A stretch of 37,838 nt of DNA from an uncultured Clostridia bacterium (GTDB taxonomy: Bacteria > Bacillota > Clostridia > TANB77 > CAG-508), in contig CALXEY010000004.1 in assembly GCA_944387455.1 (NCBI GenBank), positions 1 through 37,838 on the forward strand. The letters run 5' to 3'. Both the position numbers and the translations under genes were made by a program. The first letter of the stretch is position 1, and each line of letters starts with the position of its first letter. Of the stretch, positions 1-9,378 are shown in pieces. Under the pieces are notes generated by a model. That model had not been told where the DNA came from and searched no databases. It saw only the letters and a list, made by a program, of their open reading frames with translations.

Positions 1-1
1 A

Positions 2-850
2 TATATACAATATGCAAAAGATTTGGGTTATAGAGAACAAGCAATAACAACTAATGGATTCTTGCTAGAAGAACAAGCAACAAAAATAATTAATGCAGGA
101 ATATCTAGAGTAAATGTAAGTTTAGATACATTGAACAATAAAAAATTTGAAGAAATAACAGGAAGAAATGGATTGGAAAAAGTTTTAAGTGGAATCAATA
201 AAGTTTTAGATGATTCAAATTGTAAGATAAAAATAAATATGGTCGTAATGAAGGACAATATTAAAGAAATTAATGATTTTATAGATTTTGCAAATAAAGT
301 AAATAATAAATTTAAAAAAGAAAGAATAATTATAAGGTTTTTACAATTTTTTCCTTGTAATCCTAATCAATTAAGCGAAAAAGGTCAAGAATATTGGAAG
401 GATGAATATATTACAGAAGAGGATATTATTAACGAAATAAATAAAAAAGGAAATACAATAGAAATAAAGAAAGAAAAAGTTGAAGGGGATAACCCTACAA
501 TAAAATATTTCAATGTAAATGGAAATACAACCATAGGAATATTAGCAATGTTTTCATGGAAATATCCTTGTGGTGGATGCTTTAAATTAAGAATTACGCC
601 TTTTGGATATGCCTCTTGTTGCTTAAATGATGAAAAAATGTATAAAATTATAGATACAACTTTAGAAGAAAAAGAGAAAATATTAAGAGAAATTGTAGAA
701 AGAAGATATACTGTTATAGAAAATAGGAAAGACAGAAAGCATTACAGGAAAAAACTTGGAGAAATAAGGTTTGGAGAAAAAGGACAAGGGATGGAATTAA
801 ACAAATTTTATGAAATGATTGATTCAAAGGAGAATTTAAAAAATGAATAA
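2..850 (+). CDS. Radical SAM protein, MoaA-like, 5' end outside window
   Basis: The reading frame is open from the first bases of the window, so the N-terminal part with the expected CxxxCxxC iron-sulfur motif is missing. What is visible is the second half of a radical SAM barrel: TTNG then a segment with SRVNVSLDTL and KINMVVMKDN, both typical of MoaA/PqqE/SPASM-type enzymes. A C-terminal cysteine group (PCGGC, then SCC at about residues 180-200 of the visible part) probably binds an auxiliary iron-sulfur cluster. The stop overlaps the next gene, a NUDIX hydrolase, by 8 bases, so the two are co-translated. The substrate cannot be told from the sequence. Together with the downstream recombinase it is probably cargo of an integrated element (inference). 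Confidence 0.75.
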   Translation, partial: YIQYAKDLGYREQAITTNGFLLEEQATKIINAGISRVNVSLDTLNNKKFEEITGRNGLEKVLSGINKVLDDSNCKIKINMVVMKDNIKEINDFIDFANKVNNKFKKERIIIRFLQFFPCNPNQLSEKGQEYWKDEYITEEDIINEINKKGNTIEIKKEKVEGDNPTIKYFNVNGNTTIGILAMFSWKYPCGGCFKLRITPFGYASCCLNDEKMYKIIDTTLEEKEKILREIVERRYTVIENRKDRKHYRKKLGEIRFGEKGQGMELNKFYEMIDSKENLKNE

Positions 851-1280
851 TAAGGAAAGATATAAAATGCCTGTATCAGTTCAAATTTTGTTATTTAATG
901 AAAATGGAGAAGTATTATTATTGAAAAGGAAAAAGACAGGATTTGGAGATAGCAAATATGGATTTATTGGTGGGCATGTTGAAAAAGGCGAAAATGTAAA
1001 AAAGGCTATAATTAGAGAAGTAAATGAAGAAATTGGTGTAGAAATAGCAGAAAATGATTTGGAATTTAGAAATATCATGAATAGAAAAGTAAATCAGGAT
1101 GTTGAGTATATTGATTTTATTTTTATAGCTAAGAAATGGAAAGGCAATATAAGAAATATGGAGCCAGAAAAATGTAGTGAACTAAAGTGGTGCAGTCCTA
1201 ATAAACTGCCAAGCAATATACTAGATTTTGAAAAGTATATAATTGATAATAAAGAGGTTTATTTAGATTTTGGGTGGTAG
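843..1280 (+). CDS. NUDIX hydrolase
   Basis: A 145-residue protein with a complete NUDIX box at about residues 42-64 (GGHVEKGE, then REVNEEIGV), matching Gx5Ex7REUxEExGU. NUDIX enzymes cleave nucleoside diphosphates linked to another group; the exact substrate is not readable here. The ATG at 843 has an AAGGAG ribosome site nine bases upstream inside the end of the radical SAM gene; a second ATG at 867 is possible but has a weaker site. The overlap suggests that the hydrolase works on the product or cofactor of the radical SAM enzyme, or that both act on nucleotides. It is followed by a clear terminator. Confidence 0.85.
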   Translation: MNNKERYKMPVSVQILLFNENGEVLLLKRKKTGFGDSKYGFIGGHVEKGENVKKAIIREVNEEIGVEIAENDLEFRNIMNRKVNQDVEYIDFIFIAKKWKGNIRNMEPEKCSELKWCSPNKLPSNILDFEKYIIDNKEVYLDFGW

Positions 1281-1636
1281 TTTTAAGATAAGTTATAGAA
1301 TATTAGCAAAATATATAATATATAGAGAGAATATTTAAGACTTTTAAAAGTTTAAATATTCTCTCTATTTTTGGACATTTTTGAAACAAAATGGAATGTA
1401 TATATTAGAGGAGCTAAAAAATGATTTAATGAAAAAGGTATACAAAATTCAAAAAATTAAGTTTTTTTCTTAAAAATACCCATTTGGAAATTTTTTAGTG
1501 TTCTTAATAGGTAGGAGGTGGTATGTGATGCTTTTAAAAAATTTGTATTAGATTTTAGAAGTGATTTTAGACGAAAAGAATTTTAAATTTCTTTTTGCAT
1601 AATATTTAAGAGGAATATTATGGAGGAGTTAAAAAG
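1281..1636. other. Intergenic stretch before the recombinase module
   Basis: This stretch holds a strong terminator (1324-1372) and then about 260 bases of AT-rich sequence. A GGAGG ribosome-site-like string near 1513 is followed by a very short open frame (about 20 codons ending in TAA near 1587, reading CDAFKKFVLDFRSDF). It could be a tiny gene or a remnant. I saw no start of a peroxiredoxin gene here, which matters for placing the left end of the integrated element. Confidence 0.4.
1324..1372 (+). terminator. Rho-independent terminator after the NUDIX gene
   Basis: A long inverted repeat, AGAGAGAATATTTAA pairing with TTAAATATTCTCTCT, is followed by ATTTTT. Confidence 0.8.
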
Positions 1637-1852
1637 ATGCAAATTACTTCTAATAAAATCTTAAATGAAAAATATGTACAAATTTATTTGACCAATGAAG
1701 AATTAGAAAAACAATCTACAAAAGAAGTAATTGAAAAATATAAAAAACAAAAGTATAAGGTTGGTATTTTCGTAAGTGGAAAAGAGAATTATCCCGAAAT
1801 TCTAAAAAAAATAATTACGAAACAAGTGGACTTAAGTCATCATGTATGCTAA
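1637..1852 (+). CDS. Small recombinase-associated protein of unknown function
   Basis: A 71-residue protein with a good ribosome site (GGAGGAG, start at 1637). It is rich in Lys and Glu, has an alternating strand-helix pattern (YVQIYLTNEELE, then KYKVGIFVSGKENY) and lacks membrane segments or a signal. Small proteins of this appearance occur directly upstream of large serine recombinases in Firmicutes elements. From memory I regard it as part of that module, but I cannot name a domain. It ends 37 bases before the recombinase start, so the two genes are probably co-transcribed. Confidence 0.6.
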   Translation: MQITSNKILNEKYVQIYLTNEELEKQSTKEVIEKYKKQKYKVGIFVSGKENYPEILKKIITKQVDLSHHVC

Positions 1853-1889
1853 CATAGAAACTAGCAATATCAGGCAAAAAGGAGGGAAT

Positions 1890-3471
1890 ATGACAGTTGC
1901 ACGGATATTGTAGATTGTCTAGAGATGAAGATAAAGAAAATTACTCAAGCATAGAAGAACAAAAAAGAATAATAAAAGATTATGCAATTTCACGTAATTG
2001 GTTTATTTCTGATAATGACTTCTACATAGATGACAATGTTTCGGGATATACCTTTAATAGACCTGAGTTTTCAAAAATGATGGAAAAAGTACAGAAAGGA
2101 GAAATAGATGTTGTAGTAGCAAAAGATCTATCAAGAATAGGAAGAAACAATGGACTTGTTTTAGTTTTAATTGATGAATTTAAAAATATGCAAAAAAACT
2201 TAATTCTGGTTTCAGAAATGGGTGGTAGTTACGATGTATTAAATGATAGAGATGATACTATTGGAATTACAACATGGTTTAATGAAAGATATGTAAAGGA
2301 TTGCTCAAGAAAAACAAGAGACCATATGTATTCAAAACAAAAAGATGGAAGGTTAATTATGGGAAATTACTATGGTTATGAAAAAATATTTAAAAATAAT
2401 GTTCCAATGTTATATGTAATAGAAGAACTAAGACCAGTAATTAAACTAATATTTAAGTTATATGTAGAAGAAGGTATGGGATTTCAAAAGATTAGTGAGA
2501 CTTTAAATGAAAGATATAATTATCCAACACCATCAGAATATTATAGAGAAAAACACTTAGAAAGAGGAAGAATATATAAGCATAAAGTTCAGAAGTCTTG
2601 GACAAAAGATATGGTAAGTAACATCTTAAAAAATGAAATTTATATAGGAACACTAATAACTCATAAAAAGAAAAGCATAAATATTAGGGGAAAAGTAGTA
2701 AAATTACCTGAAGAAGAACATTTTAGATTTGAAAACCATCATGAAGCAATTATTTCAAAAGAAGTTTTTAATTTAGCACAAGAAATAAGAAAGAAAAGAA
2801 ATAAACAAAATACTTCTGGAGCAAATACGAAAAGAGAATATTATTTTTCAGGAATGTGTGAATGTCAAGAATGTGATTCTGGCATGTCAGGAATAATGAT
2901 TAAAAGAAAAGTGCCTGAAAAAGGATATGATTGTTCAAAATACAGACAATATGGAACAAAGGCCTGCTTATGCCACGAAGTAAAAGAAAAAGATATATTA
3001 ATTCATCTAAAAGAATTTTTAAAATTTACAAAGAAAGAATATTTAGAAGAAATTAAAAATATAAAAATTGAAATTAAACAAAATAAAAAAGAAAATAACA
3101 AATTAAAGTTACAAAACAAGTTAAATATTTTAAATGAAGAGTATAAATTACTAATTAATCAAAAGATAAAAGATTTATCTCTAGCTAGTAGTAATATAGA
3201 AAAAGAAATCATAGAAAATACATATAAGGAATTAGAAAATGAAAAAAAGAAGAGTATATCATATTTACAATCTACATTAAAAAAAGATGAAAAGGAACAA
3301 TTAGAAGAAAAAAAGGAACAAATAAAAACAGCAGTAGAATATTTTAATAAAATAATAAATCTAGAAAAACCTAATAAAATGATTTTACAAATGATAATAG
3401 ATAAAATTTATATAAGTAAAGATAAAACAATTAGATTTAAGTTAAAACCTGATATAAAAAAACTAATATAA
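1890..3471 (+). CDS. Large serine recombinase with in-frame CGG +1 break at codon 5
   Basis: A site-specific serine integrase/recombinase of 526 residues once one base is skipped. The ATG at 1890 has a strong AAGGAGG ribosome site. The frame runs Met-Thr-Val-Ala and meets CGG at 1902-1904 with a stop 9 bases after it begins (CGG ATA TTG TAG). Skipping C1902 gives AGYCRLSRDED, the classic resolvase start with the catalytic serine in YCRLS. After it come the resolvase domain (VVVAKDLSRIGRNN), the recombinase domain (about residues 160-290), a zinc ribbon (CECQEC at about 320 and a second Cys pair near 345-365), a long coiled coil and a C-terminal cap. A start at the TTG at 1897 would avoid the break, but it lies too far from the ribosome site and loses the conserved start. 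The gene abuts a truncated peroxiredoxin gene. Confidence 0.88.
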
Positions 3472-4067
3472 ATACATCCAAAGAAGCGGATTTTACCCCA
3501 GTATGTACAACAGAAATGATAGCATTTACTAGAGCAAATAAATATTTTAATGACATAAATACAGAACTATTAGGCTTAAGTGTAGATAGTAATAGTTCAC
3601 ACTTAGCTTGGGTTTATGATATATATTGTAGAACAGGAATAAAAATATCATTTCCAATAATAGCAGATAGAAATGGGATAATATCAAGAAGATATGGAAT
3701 GATATCAAATGAAGTAAGTACAACAGAAACAGTAAGAAATGTATATATAATAGATGATAAACAATACATAAGAGCAATATTTATATATCCAATGAATATA
3801 GGAAGGTTTATACCAGAAATAATAAGAACAGTAAAAGCACTTCAAATGGCAGACTGCACAGGAGGGGCAACAGCGGCAAACTGGATACCAAATCAACCTA
3901 TAATAATACCAAGCCCTAAAACGTATAGTGAATTAGAAAAAAGGGTAGAATATATAAATAAAAATAGAAATGGAATAAATTGGTATTTAAGTTTTAAAGA
4001 ACCGAATAAAAAATGTATAGGTAAAGCCCAGAATAAAGAAGATGAAGAAAATAAAAAGGAGATGTAA
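3472..4067 (+). pseudogene. Peroxiredoxin (Prx6/1-Cys type), 5' end lost at the element junction
   Basis: The open frame continues upstream from the first ATG (3516) to give ADFTPVCTTEM, the peroxidatic-cysteine motif (Cys codon 3504-3506) of AhpC/Prx6 peroxiredoxins. The C-terminal part (GLSVDSNSSHLAW, FPIIAD, RNVYIID, then ANWIPNQP and NWYLSF) is intact. The roughly 45 residues that should come before the motif are absent; the recombinase stop lies directly upstream. The simplest reading is that a large serine recombinase element integrated inside this gene and the missing 5' part lies at the far end of the element, outside the window. The residues expected just before ADF (SHP) are not preserved in frame, so the crossover is near 3472-3488. 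There is a 7-base gap to the downstream cysteine synthase gene. Confidence 0.8.
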
Positions 4068-4074
4068 ATAAAAA

Positions 4075-5115
4075 ATGTTAGAAAAATTAATTGGAAATAC
4101 ACCAATGATAAAAATAAAATGTAAATATAAAGGAGAAGAAGGAAAAGGAATAGAAAAAGAAATAAATGTGTATGTAAAATTAGAATATTACAACTTAACA
4201 GGAAGTATAAAAGATAGAGTTGTTTTTTATATAATAGACAAAGCAAGAAAAGAAGGAAAATTAAAAGATAAAATGAAATTAGTAGAAGCAACAAGTGGGA
4301 ATACAGGAATATCACTTGCAAGTATAGGAGCATATTATAATTACCCAGTACATATATTTATGCCAGACTTTGTAAGTTATGAAAGAGTACAATTAATGAA
4401 AAGTTATGGAGCGGAAGTAGAATTAATATCAAAAAAAGACGGAGGTTTTATTAAATGTGTAGAATTAGCAAAAAAATATGCAAAAGAAAATAATGCATAT
4501 TTAGTAAATCAATTTAGTAATATAGATAATTGTAAAGCACATTATGAAACAACAGGAAAAGAAATAATACGAGATTTAGAAAAAATAGAAAAAAATCAAA
4601 AAGAAAACATAAGTGAAAGAATAGGTGGTTTTATATCAGGAGTAGGAACAGGTGGAACATTAATGGGAATAGGAAGTAGATTAAAAGAAAAATATAAAGA
4701 TATAAAAATAGTAGCACTAGAGCCAGATAAAATGCCAATAATAAGTGAAGAAAAATATGGGAAGGAAAAATTAATAGAAAAAGAAAATAAAAGTAAAAAA
4801 GAACAACACAAAATAGAAGGAATAGGAGATGATTTTGTACCAGACTTATTAAATATAGAAAAAATAGATGATATAATACTAATAAATGATGATGATGCAA
4901 TAAAAATGGCAAAAAAAGTAGCAAGAGAATTAGGAATAGGAGTAGGAATTTCATCAGGAGCAAATTTGCTAGGAGCAATAAGATTAGGATATAAACTAAA
5001 CAAAGATATAATAACAGTATTTGCAGATGACAATAAAAAATATCTATCAACAGAATTAGGAAATGAGAATTTTGGGTCGGGGTCCGGGGCAATTTTTTCT
5101 CATTTTGTAAAATAA
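4075..5115 (+). CDS. cysK: Cysteine synthase (O-acetylserine sulfhydrylase family)
   Basis: A PLP-dependent beta-replacement enzyme that makes cysteine from O-acetylserine and sulfide. Visible motifs are IGNTPM near the N-terminus, the PLP-lysine motif TGSIKDR (about residue 45), the phosphate-binding EATSGNTG, and GTGGTLMG, with the usual KYLSTEL near the end. The ribosome site is AAGGAG in the end of the peroxiredoxin frame. An insertion rich in charged residues (about 180-195 and 235-255) makes it longer than typical. The last 17 codons (after STEL) are encoded by a palindromic repeat element at 5061-5159, so the natural C-terminus was replaced or extended by that element. Pairing with a peroxiredoxin fits a sulfur/redox operon. 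Confidence 0.92.
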   Translation: MLEKLIGNTPMIKIKCKYKGEEGKGIEKEINVYVKLEYYNLTGSIKDRVVFYIIDKARKEGKLKDKMKLVEATSGNTGISLASIGAYYNYPVHIFMPDFVSYERVQLMKSYGAEVELISKKDGGFIKCVELAKKYAKENNAYLVNQFSNIDNCKAHYETTGKEIIRDLEKIEKNQKENISERIGGFISGVGTGGTLMGIGSRLKEKYKDIKIVALEPDKMPIISEEKYGKEKLIEKENKSKKEQHKIEGIGDDFVPDLLNIEKIDDIILINDDDAIKMAKKVARELGIGVGISSGANLLGAIRLGYKLNKDIITVFADDNKKYLSTELGNENFGSGSGAIFSHFVK

Positions 5116-5159
5116 TGGAAAAATGAGACAAAAAATGCCTGTCCCAATTTTTCTCATTT
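5061..5159. repeat. 99 bp cloverleaf-like palindromic element (subfamily 2)
   Basis: Outer arms AAATGAGAATTTTGGG and CCCAATTTTTCTCATTT pair with each other. Inside are further inverted segments: GCAATTTTTTCTCATTTT pairs with AAAATGAGACAAAAAATGC. The length and design match the elements at 18986 and 28545, although the arm sequence differs. It overlaps the end of cysK and may act as its terminator. Confidence 0.75.
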
Positions 5160-5163
5160 TCTC

Positions 5164-5192
5164 TTGACATATTTTAATTTAAGAAATAAAAT
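5164..5192 (+). promoter_or_regulatory. Sigma-A type promoter of the aldolase gene
   Basis: TTGACA at 5164-5169, a 17-base spacer, then TAAAAT at 5187-5192. It lies about 75 bases before the aldolase start. Confidence 0.7.
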
Positions 5193-5268
5193 AATCAAAG
5201 AAACAAATATTAATTAATAAACAAAGTTTGTTAAGTAAAAGTAATTTTATTTTAAGGGAGGAATTATT

Positions 5269-6198
5269 ATGTTAGTTACAACTAAAGAAATGTTTGAAAA
5301 ATCAATGAAGGAAGGATATGCAATAGGTGCTTTTAATGTAAATAATATGGAAATTATACAAGCAATAGTAGATGCTGCAGCAGAGGCTAAGTCACCAGTA
5401 ATATTACAAGCATCTTCTAGTGCTATTAAATATGCAAGAATAGGTTACTTAATGAAAATGGTAGAAGCCGCAGTAGAAGAACACCCAGAAGTTCCAGTTG
5501 CAATTCATTTAGACCACGGACCAGATTTTGAAACTGCTAAAATGTGTATTGATAATGGTTTTACTTCTGTTATGATAGATGGTTCAAAATATGATTTTGA
5601 GGAAAATGTAAGACTTACAAAACAAGTTGTTGATTATGCACACGAAAAAGGTGTTGTAGTAGAAGCTGAACTTGGAAAACTAGCAGGTATTGAAGATGAT
5701 GTAAATGTAGAAGCAAAAGACGCTATGTATACAGACCCAGACCAAGCAGAAGAATTTGTTAGAAGAACAGGTGTAGATTCTTTAGCAATTGCAATTGGTA
5801 CAAGCCACGGTGCGTATAAATTTAAAGGTGAGGCTAAACTTAGATTTGATATTTTAAAAGAAATTAAAGAAAAAATACCAAATACACCAATAGTATTACA
5901 CGGAGCTTCAACTGTTATTCCAGAATTAGTAGATATGTGCAATAAATATGGAGGAAATATCCCAGGTGCTAAAGGTGTGCCAGATGAAATTTTACACGAA
6001 GCAAGTATTTCTGGTGTATCTAAAATAAATGTTGATACAGACTTAAGACTAGCAATGACAGCAGGTATAAGAAAAGTATTTGTAGAAGAACCAAATGCAT
6101 TTGACCCAAGAAAATATTTAGGTGAAGCAAGAGAATTAATTAAAGAAACAGTAAAACATAAAATGGTTGATGTTTTCGGTTCTAGCAATAAAATATAA
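5269..6198 (+). CDS. fba: Class II fructose-bisphosphate aldolase
   Basis: This enzyme splits fructose 1,6-bisphosphate into dihydroxyacetone phosphate and glyceraldehyde 3-phosphate in glycolysis. The zinc-dependent class II type is recognised by AFNVNNME at the N-terminus, the metal-binding LDHGPDF (about residue 83), EAELGKLAG with GIEDD, GTSHGAYK, and LHGAST. The length of 309 residues is normal for the FbaA/Fba family. The start has a strong AAGGGAGG ribosome site and its own promoter. The gene uses a noticeably higher share of CAC and GAC codons than its neighbours, as expected for a highly expressed glycolytic gene. All its CGG triplets are split as NNC-GGN, so none is an in-frame CGG codon. 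Confidence 0.97.
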   Translation: MLVTTKEMFEKSMKEGYAIGAFNVNNMEIIQAIVDAAAEAKSPVILQASSSAIKYARIGYLMKMVEAAVEEHPEVPVAIHLDHGPDFETAKMCIDNGFTSVMIDGSKYDFEENVRLTKQVVDYAHEKGVVVEAELGKLAGIEDDVNVEAKDAMYTDPDQAEEFVRRTGVDSLAIAIGTSHGAYKFKGEAKLRFDILKEIKEKIPNTPIVLHGASTVIPELVDMCNKYGGNIPGAKGVPDEILHEASISGVSKINVDTDLRLAMTAGIRKVFVEEPNAFDPRKYLGEARELIKETVKHKMVDVFGSSNKI

Positions 6199-6289
6199 AG
6201 TATATAAAATAATAAAAAGAAAATAAAAAATACAAAAAAGTAAAGAAATAGTAAAAAAATAAGACATAAAGAATTAAAATTTTGTATTA

Positions 6290-6326
6290 AATGATATAGA
6301 AGAGTTAAATCTTTTCTATATCATTA
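6290..6326 (+). terminator. Hairpin after the aldolase gene
   Basis: AATGATATAGAA pairs with TTCTATATCATT over a short loop. The U-tract is weak (AATTATATTATTT), so termination strength is uncertain. Confidence 0.55.
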
Positions 6327-6361
6327 ATTATATTATTTGATTTTAAGGGGATAAATGTTAT

Positions 6362-8659
6362 ATGGAAAAAGTTAGAAAAGTAATAAAAATAGTTGTAATT
6401 AATGTATTAGTAATATTATTAATAATGTCTATATTTTCTACAAATAAAGTATTTGCAAAAGAAGAGACAACTAAATTTTTATATCAAGATATTACGATAA
6501 ATAATGACGGCTCTATAACTGTAAAAGAAGCTACATATCTTAATGGCAATTATAATGGTAGATTTAGAGATATAGATTTTAGAAATACTTGGGCAACTGA
6601 GTTTACAGGTATATTTAGTGATTTTACAGGAAACAGTGATATATATAATGGAAGTGATTTAATAAATGAAAGAGTTTATGATATTTCACAAGACAATTTT
6701 AAATCAATAGATGATATAGGAAAAGAAGAAAAAGTATATGAAGAAGTAAAAAGTGCAAAAAACGGTCAATATGGTGTATATACTCTTGAGAAAAATAGCT
6801 CTAGTACAAATTTTAAAATTTTCTGTCCAGATAATAAAAAGAAAGTTATATGTTTAGAATATACAATAAAAGATGCAGTTGTAGTTCATAATGATGTTGC
6901 AGAATTATATTGGAATTTACTAGGCAGTTATTTTGAGGAAAGTATAGAAGATTTCCAAGTAAAGGTTCATTTACCAGGGGAAGACAATGATGTTAGAATT
7001 TGGACACACGGCCCTTTAACAGGTGAAAATAAAATTTTAGATAATAAAACTTTATATTTTAAAGATACAAATGTGGAAAGTTATACAGATGAAACAATAA
7101 GAATAATGTTTAATAAAGATTTAGTACCATATGCAACTAAGTTATCTAATGTAAATGGAAGAGATAATATTTTAAAATATGAAGAAATGATGGCAAATTC
7201 AGCAAATTTTGAAAGAGACAAACAAAAACTAGAAAATGAAAGTAGAGCAGGTGAAGCAGTATCAAGTTTAGAAGAAGACCCAAGGATATATAATTATAAT
7301 TATGCACTCGAATTAGTAAATGAGCTAGATGATAGTAGTGAGCAAAAACAAGATTTTTTAGAAAGAATTGAGAAAACAAAAAGTTTAGTAAATGCAGATT
7401 GGAAAGAAAGCGTAGAAACAACTATAGAGATTTTAAGTAATGAAGAAGAACTATACAAATATTTAAATGAAAATAGTTTAGAAAACTTAAAAGAAAAAAT
7501 AGAAGAAGGTTTTGATGAAGAAGCAAAAGAAACATATTTTGAAAAATATAAAGAATTACAAGGAAAATTAGAAGAAAAAAGAGCGATTCAAAGAATTATT
7601 TTTAGAAATATAGTAATAGTAGCAAATGTAATTATAGGAATTTTTGCTATATATAAATTAATAAAAATAAGGATAGAAAAAAATACTTTTAAAGAAAAAT
7701 ATTATAGAGATTTTCCAAGTGAAGATAACCCAAATGTTTTAGAATATTTAATGTATAGAAAATCAACTAATTTAGGTTTTTCAGCTACAATATTAAATTT
7801 AATAAATAAAAAAATAATATCATATGAAAAAGACGGAAAAAATGATATTACTCTAGTGCTTACAAACAATGAGTATGTTGGAACAAGTGCAGAAGCTGTT
7901 GTTTTAGATGTACTATTTAAAATAGTTGGTAGAAACAATAAATGTAAACTAAATTCATTAAGACATTATGGTAAAAGTTATACAAGTGCTAAAAAATTAG
8001 TTAAGAAAATGGACGAATTTAAGAAAGTAACTAAAGAAGAAGCTGGTTATAAAGATTATTTTAAAAGTGATGCTACTTTAATAATATATAAGATTTTTGT
8101 AATTATAAATTATGTGTTTAGTATGGCGTTAGTTTTTGGAGTATTTTTAGGACTAAAAAATTGTGCAATACAAGTAATTATTTATTTGTTAGGAATAACA
8201 TTACTAAATGCTATATATTTTGTTATAGGAAACAAAGATAAAAACAGAACAAATACTGGAAAAGAAGAATATTCAAAATGGCTTGCACATAAAAGATTTT
8301 TAGAAGATTTTAGTAATTTTGATGAAAAAGATTTACCGGAAATTACCTTATGGGAAAAATATTTAGTTACAGCAACTGTTTTAGGAGTAGCTGATAAAGT
8401 AGAAAAAAGAATGAAAATGGAAATAGCAAATACAAATAATATTGATACTAGTTTAATGATATATAATACAATAGAACTTAATATAGCGACACAATTAAAT
8501 AACAGTATTAGAACAACAATAAACAATAGTAATAATCATTATTATACAAGTTCAGGCGGACGGCGGTTCATCTTATAGTTCAGGTGGCGGCTTTGGAGGA
8601 GGCTCATCTGGAGGAGGTGGCCGGTGGAGGCCGGAGGCGGCGGTGGAGGTCGTTTCTAA
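6362..8659 (+). CDS. DUF2207 membrane protein with Gly-rich tail and three in-frame CGG +1 breaks
   Basis: A surface membrane protein of 764 residues after three one-base skips. It has a signal peptide (about 1-32, ending FAKE) and a DUF2207 extracellular domain (DITINNDGSITVKEA, FRDIDF). A charged helical region follows, with transmembrane segments near residues 420, 580 and 605 and a Gly/Ser-rich tail. DUF2207 proteins are predicted membrane proteins of unknown function, and the Gly-rich tail is typical. In the tail the frame meets CGG at 8561, and a stop follows at 8576. Skipping C8561 continues the SSGGG pattern until a second in-frame CGG at 8622, then a third at 8632. Skipping each gives uninterrupted glycines ending GGRF and a stop at 8657. 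The three skips add to three bases, so the final stop lies in the original frame. It is a stand-alone gene after the aldolase. Confidence 0.85.
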
Positions 8660-8692
8660 ATTAAATAAAAAAACAAAAATTAAATATACAAT

Positions 8693-8727
8693 AAAATACA
8701 GAGAGTAATAATTATTCTCTGTATTTT
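8693..8727. terminator. Bidirectional terminator between the DUF2207 gene and smpB
   Basis: AAAATACAGAGA pairs with TCTCTGTATTTT, with T-rich sequence on both strands. The smpB stop codon (8712-8714) lies inside the loop. Confidence 0.8.
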
Positions 8728-9170
8728 TCTTTTATTGCTTGCTCTATTTTTCTTTTAGCATCTTTTTTAGCTATATCTTGTCTTTTATCATATAATTTTT
8801 TACCTTTACCAATTCCTAATTCTACTTTTATTAAACTTCCTTTAAAATATAAGCTTATAGGAACCAAACTATAACCTTTTTGCTTAGTTAAGCCAATTAA
8901 TCTGTTAATTTCTTTTCTATGTAATAAAAGCTTTCTATCACGTAGAGGGTCTTTATTAAAAATATTTCCATGTTCATATGGGCTAATATGCATACCAACA
9001 ATAAAAACTTCACCATTTTTAATTATTGCATAACAATCTTTTAAATTAACTTTTCCGGCTTTGATAGATTTTATCTCAGTTCCAGAAAGAACAATTCCAG
9101 TTTCTATTTTATCATCAATAGTATAATTATGGTAGGCAGTAGGGTTTTTTGCAACTAATTTTGTATTCAT
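8712..9170 (-). CDS. smpB: SsrA-binding protein SmpB
   Basis: SmpB binds tmRNA and brings it to stalled ribosomes for trans-translation. The 152-residue protein shows the family signature: KNPTAYHNY at the N-terminus, [23 protein letters not shown], the segment [22 protein letters not shown], and the basic tail [11 protein letters not shown] followed by Lys/Arg-rich sequence. The start has a GAGG ribosome site and a sigma-A promoter about 40 bases upstream. The gene is transcribed alone and convergently to the DUF2207 gene. Ribosome rescue is relevant here because an unread CGG codon would stall ribosomes; that link is inference only. Confidence 0.97.
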   Translation of the reverse strand: MNTKLVAKNPTAYHNYTIDDKIETGIVLSGTEIKSIKAGKVNLKDCYAIIKNGEVFIVGMHISPYEHGNIFNKDPLRDRKLLLHRKEINRLIGLTKQKGYSLVPISLYFKGSLIKVELGIGKGKKLYDKRQDIAKKDAKRKIEQAIKEKYRE

Positions 9171-9207
9171 AAAAAATTACCTCATTTTCTAAAATTTTAT
9201 ATTTTAT

Positions 9208-9236
9208 ATTATAACATTTTAATTTTTATAAGTAAA
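9208..9236 (-). promoter_or_regulatory. Promoter of smpB
   Basis: On the minus strand, TTTACT then a 17-base spacer and TATAAT. Confidence 0.65.
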
Positions 9237-9378
9237 GAAAAATTTAACACTAGAAAAAAGATTGATTTTTAGGGAAATATAGAAAAAATTAAAAATTTTT
9301 TAAAAAAATAGTACTAAAAAGCTTTAAAAATCTAACAAAATGGTATACAATATTACAAAACGAGTTTAGGAGAGGTTT

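Noticed and set aside
2042..2044. CGG triplet in the serine recombinase (Val-Ser-Gly)
   Set aside because: It is TCG-GGA in the reading frame, not an in-frame CGG, and the frame continues normally.
3487..3489. CGG at the peroxiredoxin junction as another shift site
   Set aside because: In the peroxiredoxin frame it reads GCG-GAT (Ala-Asp of ADFTPVC) and needs no shift; the upstream part is lost for another reason.
5076..5088. Two CGG triplets at the end of cysK
   Set aside because: They read TCG-GGG and TCC-GGG in the cysK frame and lie in a palindromic repeat.
3547..5170. Long Leu-rich open frames on the minus strand over the peroxiredoxin and cysK genes
   Set aside because: They are reverse-strand shadows of A-rich coding sequence, without ribosome sites or family motifs.
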